Source: Nevskiales bacterium
GTDB taxonomy: Bacteria; Pseudomonadota; Gammaproteobacteria; Steroidobacterales; GCA-2729495
Assembly (NCBI GenBank): GCA_011526045.1
Contig: WYBE01000067.1
Location: 124,001-188,000 of the forward strand
DNA length: 64,000 nucleotides
Direction of reading: 5' to 3'
Positions 50,544 to 60,841 of the stretch are shown piece after piece (the first letter of the stretch is position 1; each line of letters begins with the position of its first letter). The notes beneath the pieces were generated by a model that worked only from the letters and a program-made list of their open reading frames with translations, was not told the DNA's origin and did not search any database. A program made the position numbers and the translations under genes.

Positions 50544-52966
50544 AGCGACGCCCCCATCTTCTTGAGGTGTTTCTCCACCCGCGCGGCGAGCGTCGCCACT
50601 TCCTCGGTGAGCTGGGGCAATGGCGTGGCGTAGCGTTCGGCCAGCTCGCGGATGCGGCCGGTCAGGGTCTGCGAGACCCGCTCCAGTTCGCCCTGCACCT
50701 CGGCGGCGAGGTGGGCCATCCACTTGTCGTCGATCACCAGCGTCTTGATCTGCGCTTCGCTGAGCGTGGGGTACTTGTCATGGGCAAGCCGATCGAGCGC
50801 AGCCTCCTGTTCCTTCACGGCGCGCCTGGTTGCGGTTTCGCTCTCGGAGAGTTGCAGCCAGCGCTTGAGCACCGCGGCTTCGTCCTTCGCGTCTGCGTCG
50901 CTTCGGATCTCCTTGAGCCGGGCGTTGACCTCGGCCTTGGCGATCTTATCGAGCGCACCGAGCGCGCCTTCCTCGCCGCCGTGTTCTTCCTCCAGCTCGG
51001 CGAGGCTCGCGGTGGCGGCTTCGCATTCGGCCTGTGCGGCATCGAGGGCCGCCTCCTCCTTGGCGAAATGGCGCGCAATGATGATGGGCTTGGGAATCAG
51101 CTCGCAGCTCCAGCCCTTGTCCCTGGACTTGCCCTTCTTGTCGGTCTCGATGATGCGCGCAGGCCTGGCCACCCAGCCGTCGGCGGCGATGAGATAGGCG
51201 TCGTCCTGCAGGATCTCGGCCCAGTAGTCCATCAGCTGCTGATAGACATCGTAGGCATCGAGCAGCGGTGCGGTCTTGAAGGCGGCGAGCAGCGCTTCGG
51301 ACAGCGCTGCGATCAGCGCCTTGGGGTGGCCGTCCTGGCCGAAGGCGCTGAGCTGCTGCGTGGCGGCGGCGCGCCAGCCGTCGAAGAGCGCGGTCACGCT
51401 CTGGTTGAAGGCGCTGAACTCGGCGTGACCGAGGATGGTCGGCCGCACTTCGGGCAGCGGGAGCTTGAGTTGCGCGTAGCCGGGGCGCAGCGGCTCGAAC
51501 AGCGCGGCGCGCAGGCCGGGGAGCACGCGCCAGTAGTCGGCCAGCGCATCGAGGTCGCGCTCGGGGATACCGCCGTTCAGGTGGCCGTCGATATCTTGCA
51601 GGTCTTCGGGTTCGGTACTGTCGATGTAGCGCGGCAGGTTGAGGTTGTAGTCGTTCTTCGCATCCGCGATTTCGTCCAGCGGCACCATGCGCGCATAGCG
51701 CGGCACGTCGCGCTGGCGCGTGAAGGTATCCACGATGCGGTGGATGTCCTGCTCGCGCAGGCGGTTCTTGGGGCCGTCCTTGATGAAACCTTTGCTCGCA
51801 TCGATCAGGAACACGCCCTTGCGCGCGGCGGCGTTCTCCTTGTCGAGCACGAGGATGCAGGCGGGGATGCCGGTGCCATAGAAGAGGTTGGCCGGCAGCC
51901 CGATGATGCCCTTCAAGATCCCCGATCGCAGCAGCTCGCGGCGGATCACGGCTTCGGCGTTGCCGCGAAACAGCACGCCGTGCGGCAGGATGCAGGCCGC
52001 TTTGCCGCTGCTCTTCATCGAACGGATGATGTGCAGGAGATAGGCGTAATCGCCCTGTTTAGCGGGCGGCACGCCCCAGGCGAAACGCTGGAACGCATCG
52101 CCCGCGCCGCTCTCGCCGAGGGTGAGGCCGGTGCTCCAGGTCTTGTCGGAGAAGGGCGGATTGGCGACCACGTAGTCGTAGGTGCGCAACTGCTCGCCAT
52201 CCTTGAACTTGGGCGCGGCCAACGTGTTGCCCGTGAGGATGTTGGCGGTGGGGAAGTCGTGCAGGATCATGTTCATGCGGGCGAGGCCCGCCGTGGTCAC
52301 GTCCTTCTCCTGGCCTTCGAGCGTGATCTGCCGGCCGGCCTGCGCAGCCACCTTCAAGAGCAGCGAGCCCGAGCCGCAGGTCGGGTCGTAGGCGGTGGTG
52401 GCGGCGCGGGTGTTCCCGGGCGCGATGCCGATCACCTGCGCGATGACGCGGCTCACTTCGGAGGGCGTGTAGAACTGGCCCTTGCTCTTGCCACTTTGCG
52501 AGGCGAAGTGGCGCATCAGGTATTCGTAGGCGTCGCCCAGGATGTCGTCGTGCTCGGCGCGGTTGCCCGAGAAATCGAGTTCGGGTTTCTGGAAGATGCC
52601 GATCAGGTTGGTGAGCCGATCGACCATCTCCTTGCCGTCGCCGAGCTTGTTCGGATCGTTGAAGTCCGGAAAGTCGCTGCGCGCAAGGCGCGCGTTGGCC
52701 TCGATCAGCGGCTGGATGACCTGGGTGTTGATCTTGTCGCCGATGTCGGCCTTGCCCTTGAGCGCCACCATGTCGGCGAAGCTCGCGCCCTTCGGGATCG
52801 TGACCGGCGGGGCGAAGTCGCGGCTCGCGCCGTACTTGTCGCTGATGTATTTGATGAACAGCATGAACAGGACGTAGTCCTTGTACTGGCTGGCATCCAT
52901 GCCGCCACGCAGTTCATCGCAGGAGGCCCAGAGGGAGGAGTAGAGGTCGGATTTCTTGAGGGGCAT
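50540..52966 (-). CDS. hsdM: Type I restriction enzyme methyltransferase subunit
   Basis: An 808-residue N6-adenine methyltransferase. The SAM motif is YDPTCGSGSLLLK (CGSG at 197-200) and the catalytic NPPF is at 269-272. It is about 250-300 residues longer than E. coli HsdM. The extra C-terminal region is rich in Glu, Ala and Lys and is probably coiled coil, so it may take part in assembly. It is the first intact gene of the operon, three bases after the Fic remnant. Confidence 0.93.
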   Translation of the reverse strand: MPLKKSDLYSSLWASCDELRGGMDASQYKDYVLFMLFIKYISDKYGASRDFAPPVTIPKGASFADMVALKGKADIGDKINTQVIQPLIEANARLARSDFPDFNDPNKLGDGKEMVDRLTNLIGIFQKPELDFSGNRAEHDDILGDAYEYLMRHFASQSGKSKGQFYTPSEVSRVIAQVIGIAPGNTRAATTAYDPTCGSGSLLLKVAAQAGRQITLEGQEKDVTTAGLARMNMILHDFPTANILTGNTLAAPKFKDGEQLRTYDYVVANPPFSDKTWSTGLTLGESGAGDAFQRFAWGVPPAKQGDYAYLLHIIRSMKSSGKAACILPHGVLFRGNAEAVIRRELLRSGILKGIIGLPANLFYGTGIPACILVLDKENAAARKGVFLIDASKGFIKDGPKNRLREQDIHRIVDTFTRQRDVPRYARMVPLDEIADAKNDYNLNLPRYIDSTEPEDLQDIDGHLNGGIPERDLDALADYWRVLPGLRAALFEPLRPGYAQLKLPLPEVRPTILGHAEFSAFNQSVTALFDGWRAAATQQLSAFGQDGHPKALIAALSEALLAAFKTAPLLDAYDVYQQLMDYWAEILQDDAYLIAADGWVARPARIIETDKKGKSRDKGWSCELIPKPIIIARHFAKEEAALDAAQAECEAATASLAELEEEHGGEEGALGALDKIAKAEVNARLKEIRSDADAKDEAAVLKRWLQLSESETATRRAVKEQEAALDRLAHDKYPTLSEAQIKTLVIDDKWMAHLAAEVQGELERVSQTLTGRIRELAERYATPLPQLTEEVATLAARVEKHLKKMGASL

Positions 52967-52969
52967 GGC

Positions 52970-53137
52970 TCAGTTGAACAGGTTGATGTTGGGCGCACAG
53001 CGGAAGCGGCGGTTGCGCGCATAGCCGGTCATCTCGCTGAGCACGCCGAGCTTCACCAGCCGGGACACCAGGCTGTTGGCGGTAGCGTAGGTGGTGCCGG
53101 GCATCTTCTGCACGTCGTGCACCGCGACGATCGCCAT
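52970..53137 (-). pseudogene. Remnant of a Fic-family protein (C-terminal winged helix)
   Basis: A 55-codon frame ending LSEMTGYARNRRFRCAPNIN-LF-N. It matches the C-terminal winged-helix end of Fic-domain proteins, where a TG-x-x-RNR-x-F motif is typical. The Fic core with HPFxxGNGR is absent. A stop codon lies five codons upstream. Fic genes are often found in type I operons, so an older gene was probably lost here. It might still be translated as a small DNA-binding protein. Confidence 0.65.
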
Positions 53138-53258
53138 CCCGATGGCTGCCTTTCACATGGGGCCAGAACGGCTCCATATGATGGGCAGCGTTCAACAAGA
53201 ACGGAAGGCGAGAGTTCTTTTCTGGTGGCCGGAGGGGCGGCATCCTCCTTGCAACCCC

Positions 53259-54650
53259 CTACTGCACCACCCCCGTCTCCCACGCCGCGCGCAGCGCGCT
53301 GCCGCATTGGGCGGAGGCGAGGCCCTGCTGGATGTCGCCGTTGGCCAGCGCGAAGCGGGAGATGACGCCGTAGTAGCGCTTGCGGGCGTCGATCCAGGGG
53401 TAGAAGCCGAAGGCGCCGGGGCTGCTGTAGGCGCCGTCGCCGTCCTGCGGGTCGTCCTCGACCCAGTGGGCCATGGCGTAGTGCCACTGCACGGTCACGG
53501 CGGGGCTGTGCACGGCGTCGCAGCCGGGCCCGATGGCCCAGGCGCAGACGGCGTGGGTGCCGAGTGCGTCGCGCATGTGGAGCTGGCCGCCGACGACGGC
53601 GCGCAGCAGCAGGGCGTAGTCGCTGGCCCGCGCGGCGATGCCGCCGGCGAGCAGCGGCTGGAAGTACTCGAGGCTGACGCCGCCGACGCCGAGGCCGGCG
53701 ACGATGGCGGGGCCGAGCTCCGCGGTGTCGAGGTCGTTGATCTCCGGCTGGAAGAAGCCGGCGTGGTTTTCCTCGTGGCCGGAGTTGTAGTCGAACAGGC
53801 CATCGGTGGCGGGGTCGTGGTCGGCGAAGGTCTTGCCGGGCGTGGACGAGGGCAGCGTCAGGCAATGGTTGATGCTGTTGGCGCCGCTCGGCGGTGCCGT
53901 GCAGGTGGCGCTGCTGGTCGAGGTATCCATGTAGGTGTAACCGCTGGTGAAGTTGAGGAAGCGGATGTCGTCGGCGGTGAGGTTGGCGGCGCCGCCGCGG
54001 CGCTGGACGACATACATGCCGTAGATCCACTTCGAGGCCGAGGCGATCGGCCAGCGCGTGGCGGCGGTCACCGCCGTGCCGCCCGCCGCGGTCGAGCTGC
54101 CGCTCGCGAGTGCGGCCGCGCCGTTGCCGATCTCCCAGTAGAACGGCTGGATGGCGGTGCACCGGGCGTTGCCGGTGGCGGTCTGCGTCACGGCGGCGGC
54201 GCTGCCGGGCGTGGGCGGGCCCTGGCTGGCGGCGGCGATGGTGACGATCGTCGCGCCGGCCGCCCCGGTGGCCAGGTTCGAGGCGGTGTCGCGGGCGCTG
54301 ATGGCGACCGTGGCGCCGTTGACGGCTCCGCGGGCGGCGGTCACGACACCCGCGGCGCTGACGGTCGCGACGGCGCTGTCCGCGCTCGCAAACACCTCGC
54401 CCGCGGCCGCGAGCACGCCGGTGGAGCCGTCGCTGTAGGTGCCGACGACCTCGAGCGTCGCCGCGGCGTCGGGTGCGAGCGCCAGGGTGGCGGGCGACAG
54501 GGCGATGGCGGTGAGCTCCGGTGGCGGTGACGGCGGACTTGCCGGGCCCCCACCACCGCCGCCACAGGCGGCGAGTGCGAGCGCGAGCAGCCAGAGCAGG
54601 GCGATCCGGCAGTCCCACGGCGGGCTCCCTGCAATCGGTCGATGCGGCAT
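53259..54650 (-). CDS. Lipoprotein with Ig-like domain and SxxK serine-hydrolase fold
   Basis: A 463-residue lipoprotein. Lipobox LAAC at about residues 26-29 is followed by six Gly. Residues about 45-140 form a BIG2-type Ig-like domain (LTAIALSPATLALAPDAAAT). The rest resembles beta-lactamase/penicillin-binding-protein folds: SASK in RWPIASASKWIYG, YNS in FDYNSGHEEN, and a C-terminal FGFYPWIDARKRYYGV strand like that near the third motif. It may be a surface serine hydrolase; substrate unknown. Base composition is very GC-rich. It is the last accessory gene before the origin-proximal border on the right. Confidence 0.65.
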   Translation of the reverse strand: MPHRPIAGSPPWDCRIALLWLLALALAACGGGGGGPASPPSPPPELTAIALSPATLALAPDAAATLEVVGTYSDGSTGVLAAAGEVFASADSAVATVSAAGVVTAARGAVNGATVAISARDTASNLATGAAGATIVTIAAASQGPPTPGSAAAVTQTATGNARCTAIQPFYWEIGNGAAALASGSSTAAGGTAVTAATRWPIASASKWIYGMYVVQRRGGAANLTADDIRFLNFTSGYTYMDTSTSSATCTAPPSGANSINHCLTLPSSTPGKTFADHDPATDGLFDYNSGHEENHAGFFQPEINDLDTAELGPAIVAGLGVGGVSLEYFQPLLAGGIAARASDYALLLRAVVGGQLHMRDALGTHAVCAWAIGPGCDAVHSPAVTVQWHYAMAHWVEDDPQDGDGAYSSPGAFGFYPWIDARKRYYGVISRFALANGDIQQGLASAQCGSALRAAWETGVVQ

Positions 54651-54774
54651 GTCGACTCCTGTCCGGTCGTCGCGGTACCCACGATAACCAACGCGGAGAT
54701 GCTGCCGGCGTTGACGAGTGCCGGCGAGGAGGGTGCCGGGCAGGAGCCGGCGGTTCGGCAGGACTCAGCGCAGG

Positions 54775-55971
54775 TCAGCGCACGACGCGCAGGTTCGGCC
54801 TCGACGGCCCGCCGGGCTGGTCTTTCGGCGGGCGCACGGCACTGACGCGCACGCGGTTGCGGCCACTGCGTTTGGCGGCGTACATCGCCTGATCGGCGCG
54901 GGTCAGCAGTTCCGGGATGCTCTCGCCGGGGCGGTACTCGGCCACACCGGCGGATACGGTGATCGCGAGCGTGCTGCCGACGGGGTGCCGAGCCACGGCT
55001 TCCCGGACCCGCTCGGCGCAACGCAATGCGCCCGCGACATCGGTGCCGGGCAGTACCGCGACGAACTCCTCGCCGCCCAGCCGGCCGAGTGCCCGGCGGT
55101 AGCGGGTCGGGTTGATGGAATCCATGGCGCGCAGCGCCCGGCGGGCGCGCTCGGCGAACACCGCGAGCACGCGGTCGCCCACGACATGCCCGTGCGAGTC
55201 ATTCAGCGACTTGAAGCGGTCGAGGTCGAAGATGCAGATGCTGAACCCGCGCCCGGTGCGATCCGCGCGCGCCTTCTCGCGCAACAGCGCCTCCATGATG
55301 TACTGCCGGCTGAAGGACTTCGTCAGATGGTCGCGTTCCGCGTTGCGCGAGACGCGCCGGACTTCCTGCTGCAGGCGGTTGACCTGCGCCGCGAGCTCGA
55401 GCTGCCCGAGTTCCAACTGCCGCGCCCGCCGCACGAGGATGAACAACATGCCGATGACACCGGCACACTGCAGCAGTTCGCCCCACAGCCCGTCGACGGC
55501 ACCGCCGGCGAGCAGGCGCACGACCACGGACATGGCATAGCCGCCGCCTGCGGCCAGCGCCAGCTGCTGCAGCCGCTCGGACGGCGCGCGTGTGAAGGCG
55601 ACGAGCACCGCGGTGAGATACATGCCCGGGACGAGTTCGCCGGGGCCTTCGGCGAGCACGGCGTAGACGGTGGTCCAGGCGATGGCGAGTCCCGCCTGGC
55701 CGGTGGCGATGGCGGCATCGACTCCCGCGCGGGCAGCCGGTGCGTTGAGCAGGGCGAGGAGCAGGTTCGTGACGAGGATCGCGCCGAGCAGCAGTGCGGC
55801 GGCGGTGGGCGCCAGCGTGGTGCGTCCGGCGAGATGGCTCAGCAGCGCGAGTCCGCCCCAGGCGAGATAGAAGGCGGCCGTCGGTAGCACACCGTGCCAG
55901 GACCAGTCAGGCGCAATGGCCGCGTGTTCGCGGCCGCCATCGGCGGGAGGAGATTGGCCGTCGTCTGCCAT
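54775..55971 (-). CDS. Membrane diguanylate cyclase (GGEEF)
   Basis: A 398-residue protein with about six or seven TM helices (residues 25-200), a coiled linker ([20 protein letters not shown]) and a GGDEF domain with GGEEF at 299-303. The metal site [16 protein letters not shown] is intact. The position five residues upstream of GGEEF does not hold RxxD, so I-site feedback is probably missing, unlike the other cyclase in this window. ATG 55971 was chosen because longer frames run into the mnmG promoter region. Confidence 0.88.
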   Translation of the reverse strand: MADDGQSPPADGGREHAAIAPDWSWHGVLPTAAFYLAWGGLALLSHLAGRTTLAPTAAALLLGAILVTNLLLALLNAPAARAGVDAAIATGQAGLAIAWTTVYAVLAEGPGELVPGMYLTAVLVAFTRAPSERLQQLALAAGGGYAMSVVVRLLAGGAVDGLWGELLQCAGVIGMLFILVRRARQLELGQLELAAQVNRLQQEVRRVSRNAERDHLTKSFSRQYIMEALLREKARADRTGRGFSICIFDLDRFKSLNDSHGHVVGDRVLAVFAERARRALRAMDSINPTRYRRALGRLGGEEFVAVLPGTDVAGALRCAERVREAVARHPVGSTLAITVSAGVAEYRPGESIPELLTRADQAMYAAKRSGRNRVRVSAVRPPKDQPGGPSRPNLRVVR

Positions 55972-56138
55972 GCGTTGTTGTTCTTCTTGGAATATGGCCC
56001 GACCGCACCGCGTGCGGATCGAGTGCGACAAGGTTCGCAGAATCCGTCTGCGGCCGACTGTGACAGGCGTCGCAGGATGCTGCGCCGCGCCGGTTATGGT
56101 GAACGCCGCGCCGCCCTCGGGTCGCGAGACGGCCGCTA

Positions 56139-56144
56139 TACAAT
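56139..56144 (+). promoter_or_regulatory. Promoter -10 box of mnmG
   Basis: TACAAT (within TATACAAT) followed by GCGCGCCC, ending two bases before the mnmG ATG at 56153. The transcript would have almost no leader. It is the third promoter in the window with this -10 plus GCGCGCC layout. Confidence 0.45.
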
Positions 56145-56152
56145 GCGCGCCC

Positions 56153-58045
56153 ATGAAGAGCGGGCTGCAATTCGACATCATCGTGATCGGCGGCGGCCAT
56201 GCCGGCACCGAGGCCGCAGCCGCGGCCGCGCGGCTCGGCGCGCAGACCCTGCTGCTGACGCAGAATCTCGAGACCATCGGCCAGATGAGCTGTAACCCGG
56301 CGATCGGCGGCATCGGCAAGGGCCACCTCGCCCGCGAGATCGACGCGCTCGGCGGCATCATGGCGCGTGCGGCGGATCGCGCCGGCATCCATTTCCGGGT
56401 GCTGAACGCCAGCAAGGGCCCGGCCGTGCGCGCGACCCGCGCGCAGGCCGATCGCGCCCTCTACCGGCAGGCGGTGCGCGCCCTGCTCGATGCACAGCCG
56501 CACCTGGCCCTGTTCCAGGGCAGCGTCGCCGCGCTCCTTATAGAGGGCGGGCGCGTGACCGGCGTCCGGACGGAACTCGGCCTTGAACTGCACGCCCGCG
56601 CCGTGGTGCTCACCGCCGGGACATTCCTGCGCGGGCGCATCCACGTCGGGCTGGACCAGAGCAGCGGTGGCCGGGCCGGCGATCCGGCGTCGGTTGCGCT
56701 GGCCGACTGCCTGCGGGAACTGCGGCTGCGCGTCGGGCGCCTGAAGACCGGCACGCCGCCGCGCATCGACGCGCGCAGCGTGGATTTCGGCGTGATGCAC
56801 CTGCAGCCGGGCGACGCACCGACGCCGGTGTTCTCGTTCATCGGCCGGCGGGCGGAGCATCCGCGCCAGGTGCCCTGCCACATCACCCGCACCACGGCCG
56901 CCACCCACGACATCATCCGCGGCGCGCTCGACCGCTCGCCGATGTACACCGGCGTCATCGAGGGCGTCGGGCCGCGCTATTGCCCGTCCATCGAGGACAA
57001 GGTGGTGCGTTTCGCGGCACGCGACTCGCACCAGATCTTCGTCGAGCCGGAGGGGCTCGAGGCGAGCGAGCTCTACCCGAACGGCATCTCGACCAGCTTG
57101 CCGTACGACGTGCAGGCGGCGTTCGTCCGGACCATCCCCGGCTTCGAGGCGGCGCGGATCACGCGACCGGGTTACGCGATCGAGTACGACTTCTTCGACC
57201 CGCGCGACCTGCGCCCAACGCTCGAGACCCGGGCGCTGGGCGGCCTGTACTTCGCCGGCCAGGTGAACGGCACCACCGGCTACGAGGAAGCGGCGGCGCA
57301 GGGCATCGTCGCCGGGCTCAATGCCGCCTGCGCGGCGCTGGGGCGGCCGGGCTGGTCGCCGGGCCGCGAACAGGCTTACATGGGCGTGCTGGTGGACGAT
57401 CTCATCACGCGCGGCGTGGCCGAGCCCTACCGGATGTTCACCAGTCGCGCGGAGTACCGCTTGCTGCTGCGGGAGGACAACGCCGACCTGCGCCTGACCC
57501 CGATCGGCCGGGAGCTGGGGTTGGTGGATGATCTGCGCTGGCAGCTGTTCGAGACCAAGCGCGAGGCCATCGCGCGCGAAAACTCGCGCCTCGGAGCGAT
57601 CGTGATCCGCCCGGATTCGCTCGATGCCGCCGCGGGCCTGCGCACGCCGCTGCGGCGCGAGCAGCGGGCGCTGGAGCTGCTGCGCCGGCCGGAGATGAGC
57701 CACGCTGGACTGAGCGCGCTGGTTGGCGCGCGGCCGCGCGCGGCCGGGGAGACGGACGAACTTGCGGCACAGATCGAGCAGCAGGTGGAAATCCAGGCGC
57801 GTTACGACGGCTACCTGCAGCGCCAGGAACAGGAGATCGAACGCAGCCGCCGGAATGCCGGTACGCCGCTGCCCGAAGACATCGACTACAGCGCGGTGCG
57901 CGGCCTGTCGCATGAAATCCGCCAGAAGCTCACCGCGCTGCGGCCGGCCGACCTGGCGCAGGCCTCGCGCATCTCGGGCATGACCCCGGCCGCGATCTCG
58001 ATGTTGCTCGTGCACCTGAAGAAGCGACGGTTGCGCACGGCATGA
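56153..58045 (+). CDS. mnmG: tRNA uridine modification flavoprotein MnmG
   Basis: A 630-residue FAD protein, partner of MnmE. The dinucleotide-binding motif is [13 protein letters not shown] (GGGHAG at 13-18). The family segments [15 protein letters not shown] and [12 protein letters not shown] are present. It is usually followed by rsmG (gidB) and parAB. Here the next gene is a peptide-binding protein whose ATG overlaps the mnmG stop by four bases. Confidence 0.97.
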   Translation: MKSGLQFDIIVIGGGHAGTEAAAAAARLGAQTLLLTQNLETIGQMSCNPAIGGIGKGHLAREIDALGGIMARAADRAGIHFRVLNASKGPAVRATRAQADRALYRQAVRALLDAQPHLALFQGSVAALLIEGGRVTGVRTELGLELHARAVVLTAGTFLRGRIHVGLDQSSGGRAGDPASVALADCLRELRLRVGRLKTGTPPRIDARSVDFGVMHLQPGDAPTPVFSFIGRRAEHPRQVPCHITRTTAATHDIIRGALDRSPMYTGVIEGVGPRYCPSIEDKVVRFAARDSHQIFVEPEGLEASELYPNGISTSLPYDVQAAFVRTIPGFEAARITRPGYAIEYDFFDPRDLRPTLETRALGGLYFAGQVNGTTGYEEAAAQGIVAGLNAACAALGRPGWSPGREQAYMGVLVDDLITRGVAEPYRMFTSRAEYRLLLREDNADLRLTPIGRELGLVDDLRWQLFETKREAIARENSRLGAIVIRPDSLDAAAGLRTPLRREQRALELLRRPEMSHAGLSALVGARPRAAGETDELAAQIEQQVEIQARYDGYLQRQEQEIERSRRNAGTPLPEDIDYSAVRGLSHEIRQKLTALRPADLAQASRISGMTPAAISMLLVHLKKRRLRTA

Positions 58046-59766
58046 GGGATATCGACCTGCCTGCTGCGCGCCGGGCGCAGGCGGCGACGGTGTACGAACG
58101 CGGTGGCGGCTTGAGTCGTGCGCGCGGGTCCGCGCTGGCGACGTGGTTCCTGGCCGGCCTCCTCGCCGCTTGTGGCGGACCCGCCGATGCGCCGAATTCG
58201 GCTGCGTCCGCCGTGCGGATCGGGGGCGCCACAGGCCGGGAGCTTGCTGAGCAACAGCTGCTGCGCATCGGCAACGGGGCCGAACCCGAATCGCTCGACC
58301 CGCATCGTGCCGAGAGCGTGACTGCCGCCAACATCCTGCGTGATCTATTCGAGGGGCTGACCGCGGAGGGGCCCGACGGCAGTATCGTGCCCGGGGCCGC
58401 CGAGCGCTGGGAGTCGAGCGCCGACGGACTCACCTGGACCTTCCACCTGCGCCGCGATGGCCGCTGGAGCAATGGCGATCCGGTCACCGCGTTTGATTTC
58501 GAGTTCGGCCTGCGCCGCAGTTGCGATCCGGCCACGCTGAACGAGTACGCGAGCATTCTCTACCCGATCGTCAACGCCGAGGCCGTCGTTGCCGGCAAAC
58601 TGCCGCCGGCGGCACTCGGCGTCCGGGCGCTCGACGAGCACACGCTGGAGATCCGGCTGCAGGGGCCGACACCCTACCTGCCCGGGCTGCTCACGCACGC
58701 GACCGCTTACCCGGTGCATCGCGCCACGCTCGAGGAGTTCGGCGCGCAGTTCGCGCGCCCCGGCAAGCTGGTGGGCAACGGTGCCTACCGGCTCACGGAG
58801 TGGGCGGTGCAATCGCACATCCGCCTGGAGCGCAATGCGCATTACTGGGACAACGCCGGCACGATCATCGACGAGGTCCGGTACTACCCCACCGAGAACC
58901 AGGATGCCGAGGTGAACCGCTTCCGTGCCGGCGAACTCGACATCACCTGGACCGTGCCGTTTCGCCAGGTGAAGCTGCTGCGCGAAATCCTGCCGCAGGA
59001 ACTCGTCATCGCGCCCTACCTCGGCGTCTACTACTTCGGCTTCAACAACACGCGCCCGCCGTTCAAGGACAACCTCAAGCTGCGCCTGGCGCTGTCCATG
59101 GCAGTAGACCGGGAGATCCTCACCCAGCGGGTGGCCGGTGCCGGTGAGATCGCGGCGTACGGTTTCGTGCCGCCGGTGACCGGGTACACGGGCCAGCAAC
59201 CGGAGTGGGCGGGCTGGACGCAGGAGCAGCGCAACGCCGAGGCGCAACGCCTGTACCGCGAGGCCGGTTACTCGGAGGCCAACCCGCTGGTCGTCGAGCT
59301 GCTCTACAACACCGACCAGAACCACAAGCGGGTGGCCGGTGCGGTCGCCGCCATGTGGAAGCAGACGCTCGGCGTGCGCACGCGGATGATCAACCAGGAA
59401 TGGAAGGTGTTCATCGAGAATCGCAAGCGCAAGCTCATCACGCAGGTGTTCCGTTCCGGCTGGATCGGCGACTACAACGATGCCTACAGCTTTTCACAGC
59501 TCCTGCATTCGAAGAACGGGCAGAACGATCCGGGCTACAGAAGCGCCGCTTACGACGCGTTGATCGACGCGGCCGCCGCGACAGCCGACCCGCAGCGTCG
59601 CCGCGAGTTGCTCGAAGCAGCCGAGCGGCAACTGCTCGCGGACATGCCGCTGATTCCGCTGTACTTCTACGTCTCCAAACGGCTGGTGAAGCCTTGGGTG
59701 GGCGGCTTTACCTCGAACATCATGGATCATCACCGCAGCCAGGACCTCTACATCCTCAAGCATTGA
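58042..59766 (+). CDS. oppA: Peptide-binding lipoprotein (OppA-like), second ABC importer
   Basis: A 574-residue SBP family 5 protein. A lipobox LLAAC at about residues 40-44 follows a longer N-terminal region that begins at the ATG overlapping mnmG. The typical SBP_5 start [20 protein letters not shown] is present. Overall it resembles OppA more than DppA: the motif [20 protein letters not shown] is shared with OppA. The N-terminus before the signal is about 30 residues longer than usual, and a later start is possible. Confidence 0.88.
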   Translation: MRDIDLPAARRAQAATVYERGGGLSRARGSALATWFLAGLLAACGGPADAPNSAASAVRIGGATGRELAEQQLLRIGNGAEPESLDPHRAESVTAANILRDLFEGLTAEGPDGSIVPGAAERWESSADGLTWTFHLRRDGRWSNGDPVTAFDFEFGLRRSCDPATLNEYASILYPIVNAEAVVAGKLPPAALGVRALDEHTLEIRLQGPTPYLPGLLTHATAYPVHRATLEEFGAQFARPGKLVGNGAYRLTEWAVQSHIRLERNAHYWDNAGTIIDEVRYYPTENQDAEVNRFRAGELDITWTVPFRQVKLLREILPQELVIAPYLGVYYFGFNNTRPPFKDNLKLRLALSMAVDREILTQRVAGAGEIAAYGFVPPVTGYTGQQPEWAGWTQEQRNAEAQRLYREAGYSEANPLVVELLYNTDQNHKRVAGAVAAMWKQTLGVRTRMINQEWKVFIENRKRKLITQVFRSGWIGDYNDAYSFSQLLHSKNGQNDPGYRSAAYDALIDAAAATADPQRRRELLEAAERQLLADMPLIPLYFYVSKRLVKPWVGGFTSNIMDHHRSQDLYILKH

Positions 59767-59831
59767 GGAACGCCGGAGCCCGACCGACGCCGATGACAGC
59801 GAATATCCCCATGAGCGAATGCCGGACGGCG

Positions 59832-59869
59832 GGGTGCGGCGCGATCCCTCCCGGCATCGCGCCGCACCC
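59832..59869 (+). terminator. Strong hairpin between oppA and oppB of the second importer
   Basis: A perfect 14-bp stem, GGGTGCGGCGCGAT / ATCGCGCCGCACCC, with a 10-base loop and no T-run. It lies in the 154-base gap after the binding-protein gene. In importer operons such stems stabilise the upstream binding-protein message and lower permease expression. Confidence 0.7.
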
Positions 59870-59920
59870 GGGTCGTGCAAGGCCCATCGGGCAATGGCGG
59901 GTCCGGCTGGCGGTGCGGCC

Positions 59921-60841
59921 ATGCTGAGGTTCGCGCTGCAGCGCCTGCTCACCGGCATCCCGACGCTGCTCGTGCTCGTGGCGTTGGCGTTTTTCCTGAT
60001 TCGCGCAGCGCCCGGCGGCCCCTTCGACGCCGAGCGCCAGTTGCCGCCGGAGATCGAGGCAAACCTGCGCGCTGCCTATCACCTCGACGAACCCCTGTAT
60101 CAGCAATTCGGGCGCTACCTCGCCAACGTGGCGCGCGGCGACTTCGGGCCATCGTTCCAGTACCGCGAATTCACGGTCACCGAACTGATCTGGGCCGGCT
60201 TCCCGGTGTCGCTGCGCATCGGTGCGCTCGCCATCCTGCTTGCGGTCGTGGTCGGCGTTGCCGCCGGGAGTTTCGCGGCCCTGCGCCAGAACCGGACAGC
60301 CGACCACGCGGTGATGGCCGCGGCGATGACCGGCGTTTCCATCCCGAACTTCGTCACGGCACCGCTGCTGGTGCTCGTGTTTGCGGTCATCCTCCAGTGG
60401 CTGCCGGCCGGCGGTGTCGGCGGCTGGCGCCACCTCGTCATGCCGGTGGTCACGCTGGCACTGCCGCAGATCGCCTACATCGCGCGGCTCACCCGCGGCA
60501 GCATGGTCGAGGTGCTGCGCAGTGCCTTCATCCGTACCGCGCGGGCGCAGGGCCTGCCGCTGCCGACGATCGTCCTGCGCCATGCGCTGAAACCCGCGCT
60601 GCTGCCGGTGGTCTCCTACCTCGGTCCCGCGACGGCGGCGGTGATCACGGGCTCCGTCGTCGTCGAGCAGATCTTCGGCCTGCCCGGCATCGGCCGGTTC
60701 TTCGTCACGGGAGCGCTGAACCGTGACTACACGCTGGTGATGGGGGTGGTGGTGTTCTACGGCACCCTGATCCTGGTGTTCAACTTCATCGTCGACCTCG
60801 TTTACGGCGTGCTCGATCCGCGCATCCGCCACGTCCCATGA
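59921..60841 (+). CDS. oppB: Peptide ABC transporter permease (OppB type), second importer
   Basis: A 306-residue permease starting MLRFALQRLLTGIPTLLVLV, the typical OppB N-terminal TM. The loop APGGPFDAER and the motif EQIFGLPGIGRF are characteristic of OppB; the first importer has a less typical version. The EAA-type loop is AFIRTARAQGLPLPTIVLRH. It overlaps oppC by four bases. Confidence 0.92.
   Translation: MLRFALQRLLTGIPTLLVLVALAFFLIRAAPGGPFDAERQLPPEIEANLRAAYHLDEPLYQQFGRYLANVARGDFGPSFQYREFTVTELIWAGFPVSLRIGALAILLAVVVGVAAGSFAALRQNRTADHAVMAAAMTGVSIPNFVTAPLLVLVFAVILQWLPAGGVGGWRHLVMPVVTLALPQIAYIARLTRGSMVEVLRSAFIRTARAQGLPLPTIVLRHALKPALLPVVSYLGPATAAVITGSVVVEQIFGLPGIGRFFVTGALNRDYTLVMGVVVFYGTLILVFNFIVDLVYGVLDPRIRHVP

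Noticed and set aside
50567-53365. A 932-residue open frame on the plus strand opposite hsdM.
   Set aside because: Its composition is that of an antisense shadow in GC-rich DNA; hsdM on the other strand has all family motifs.
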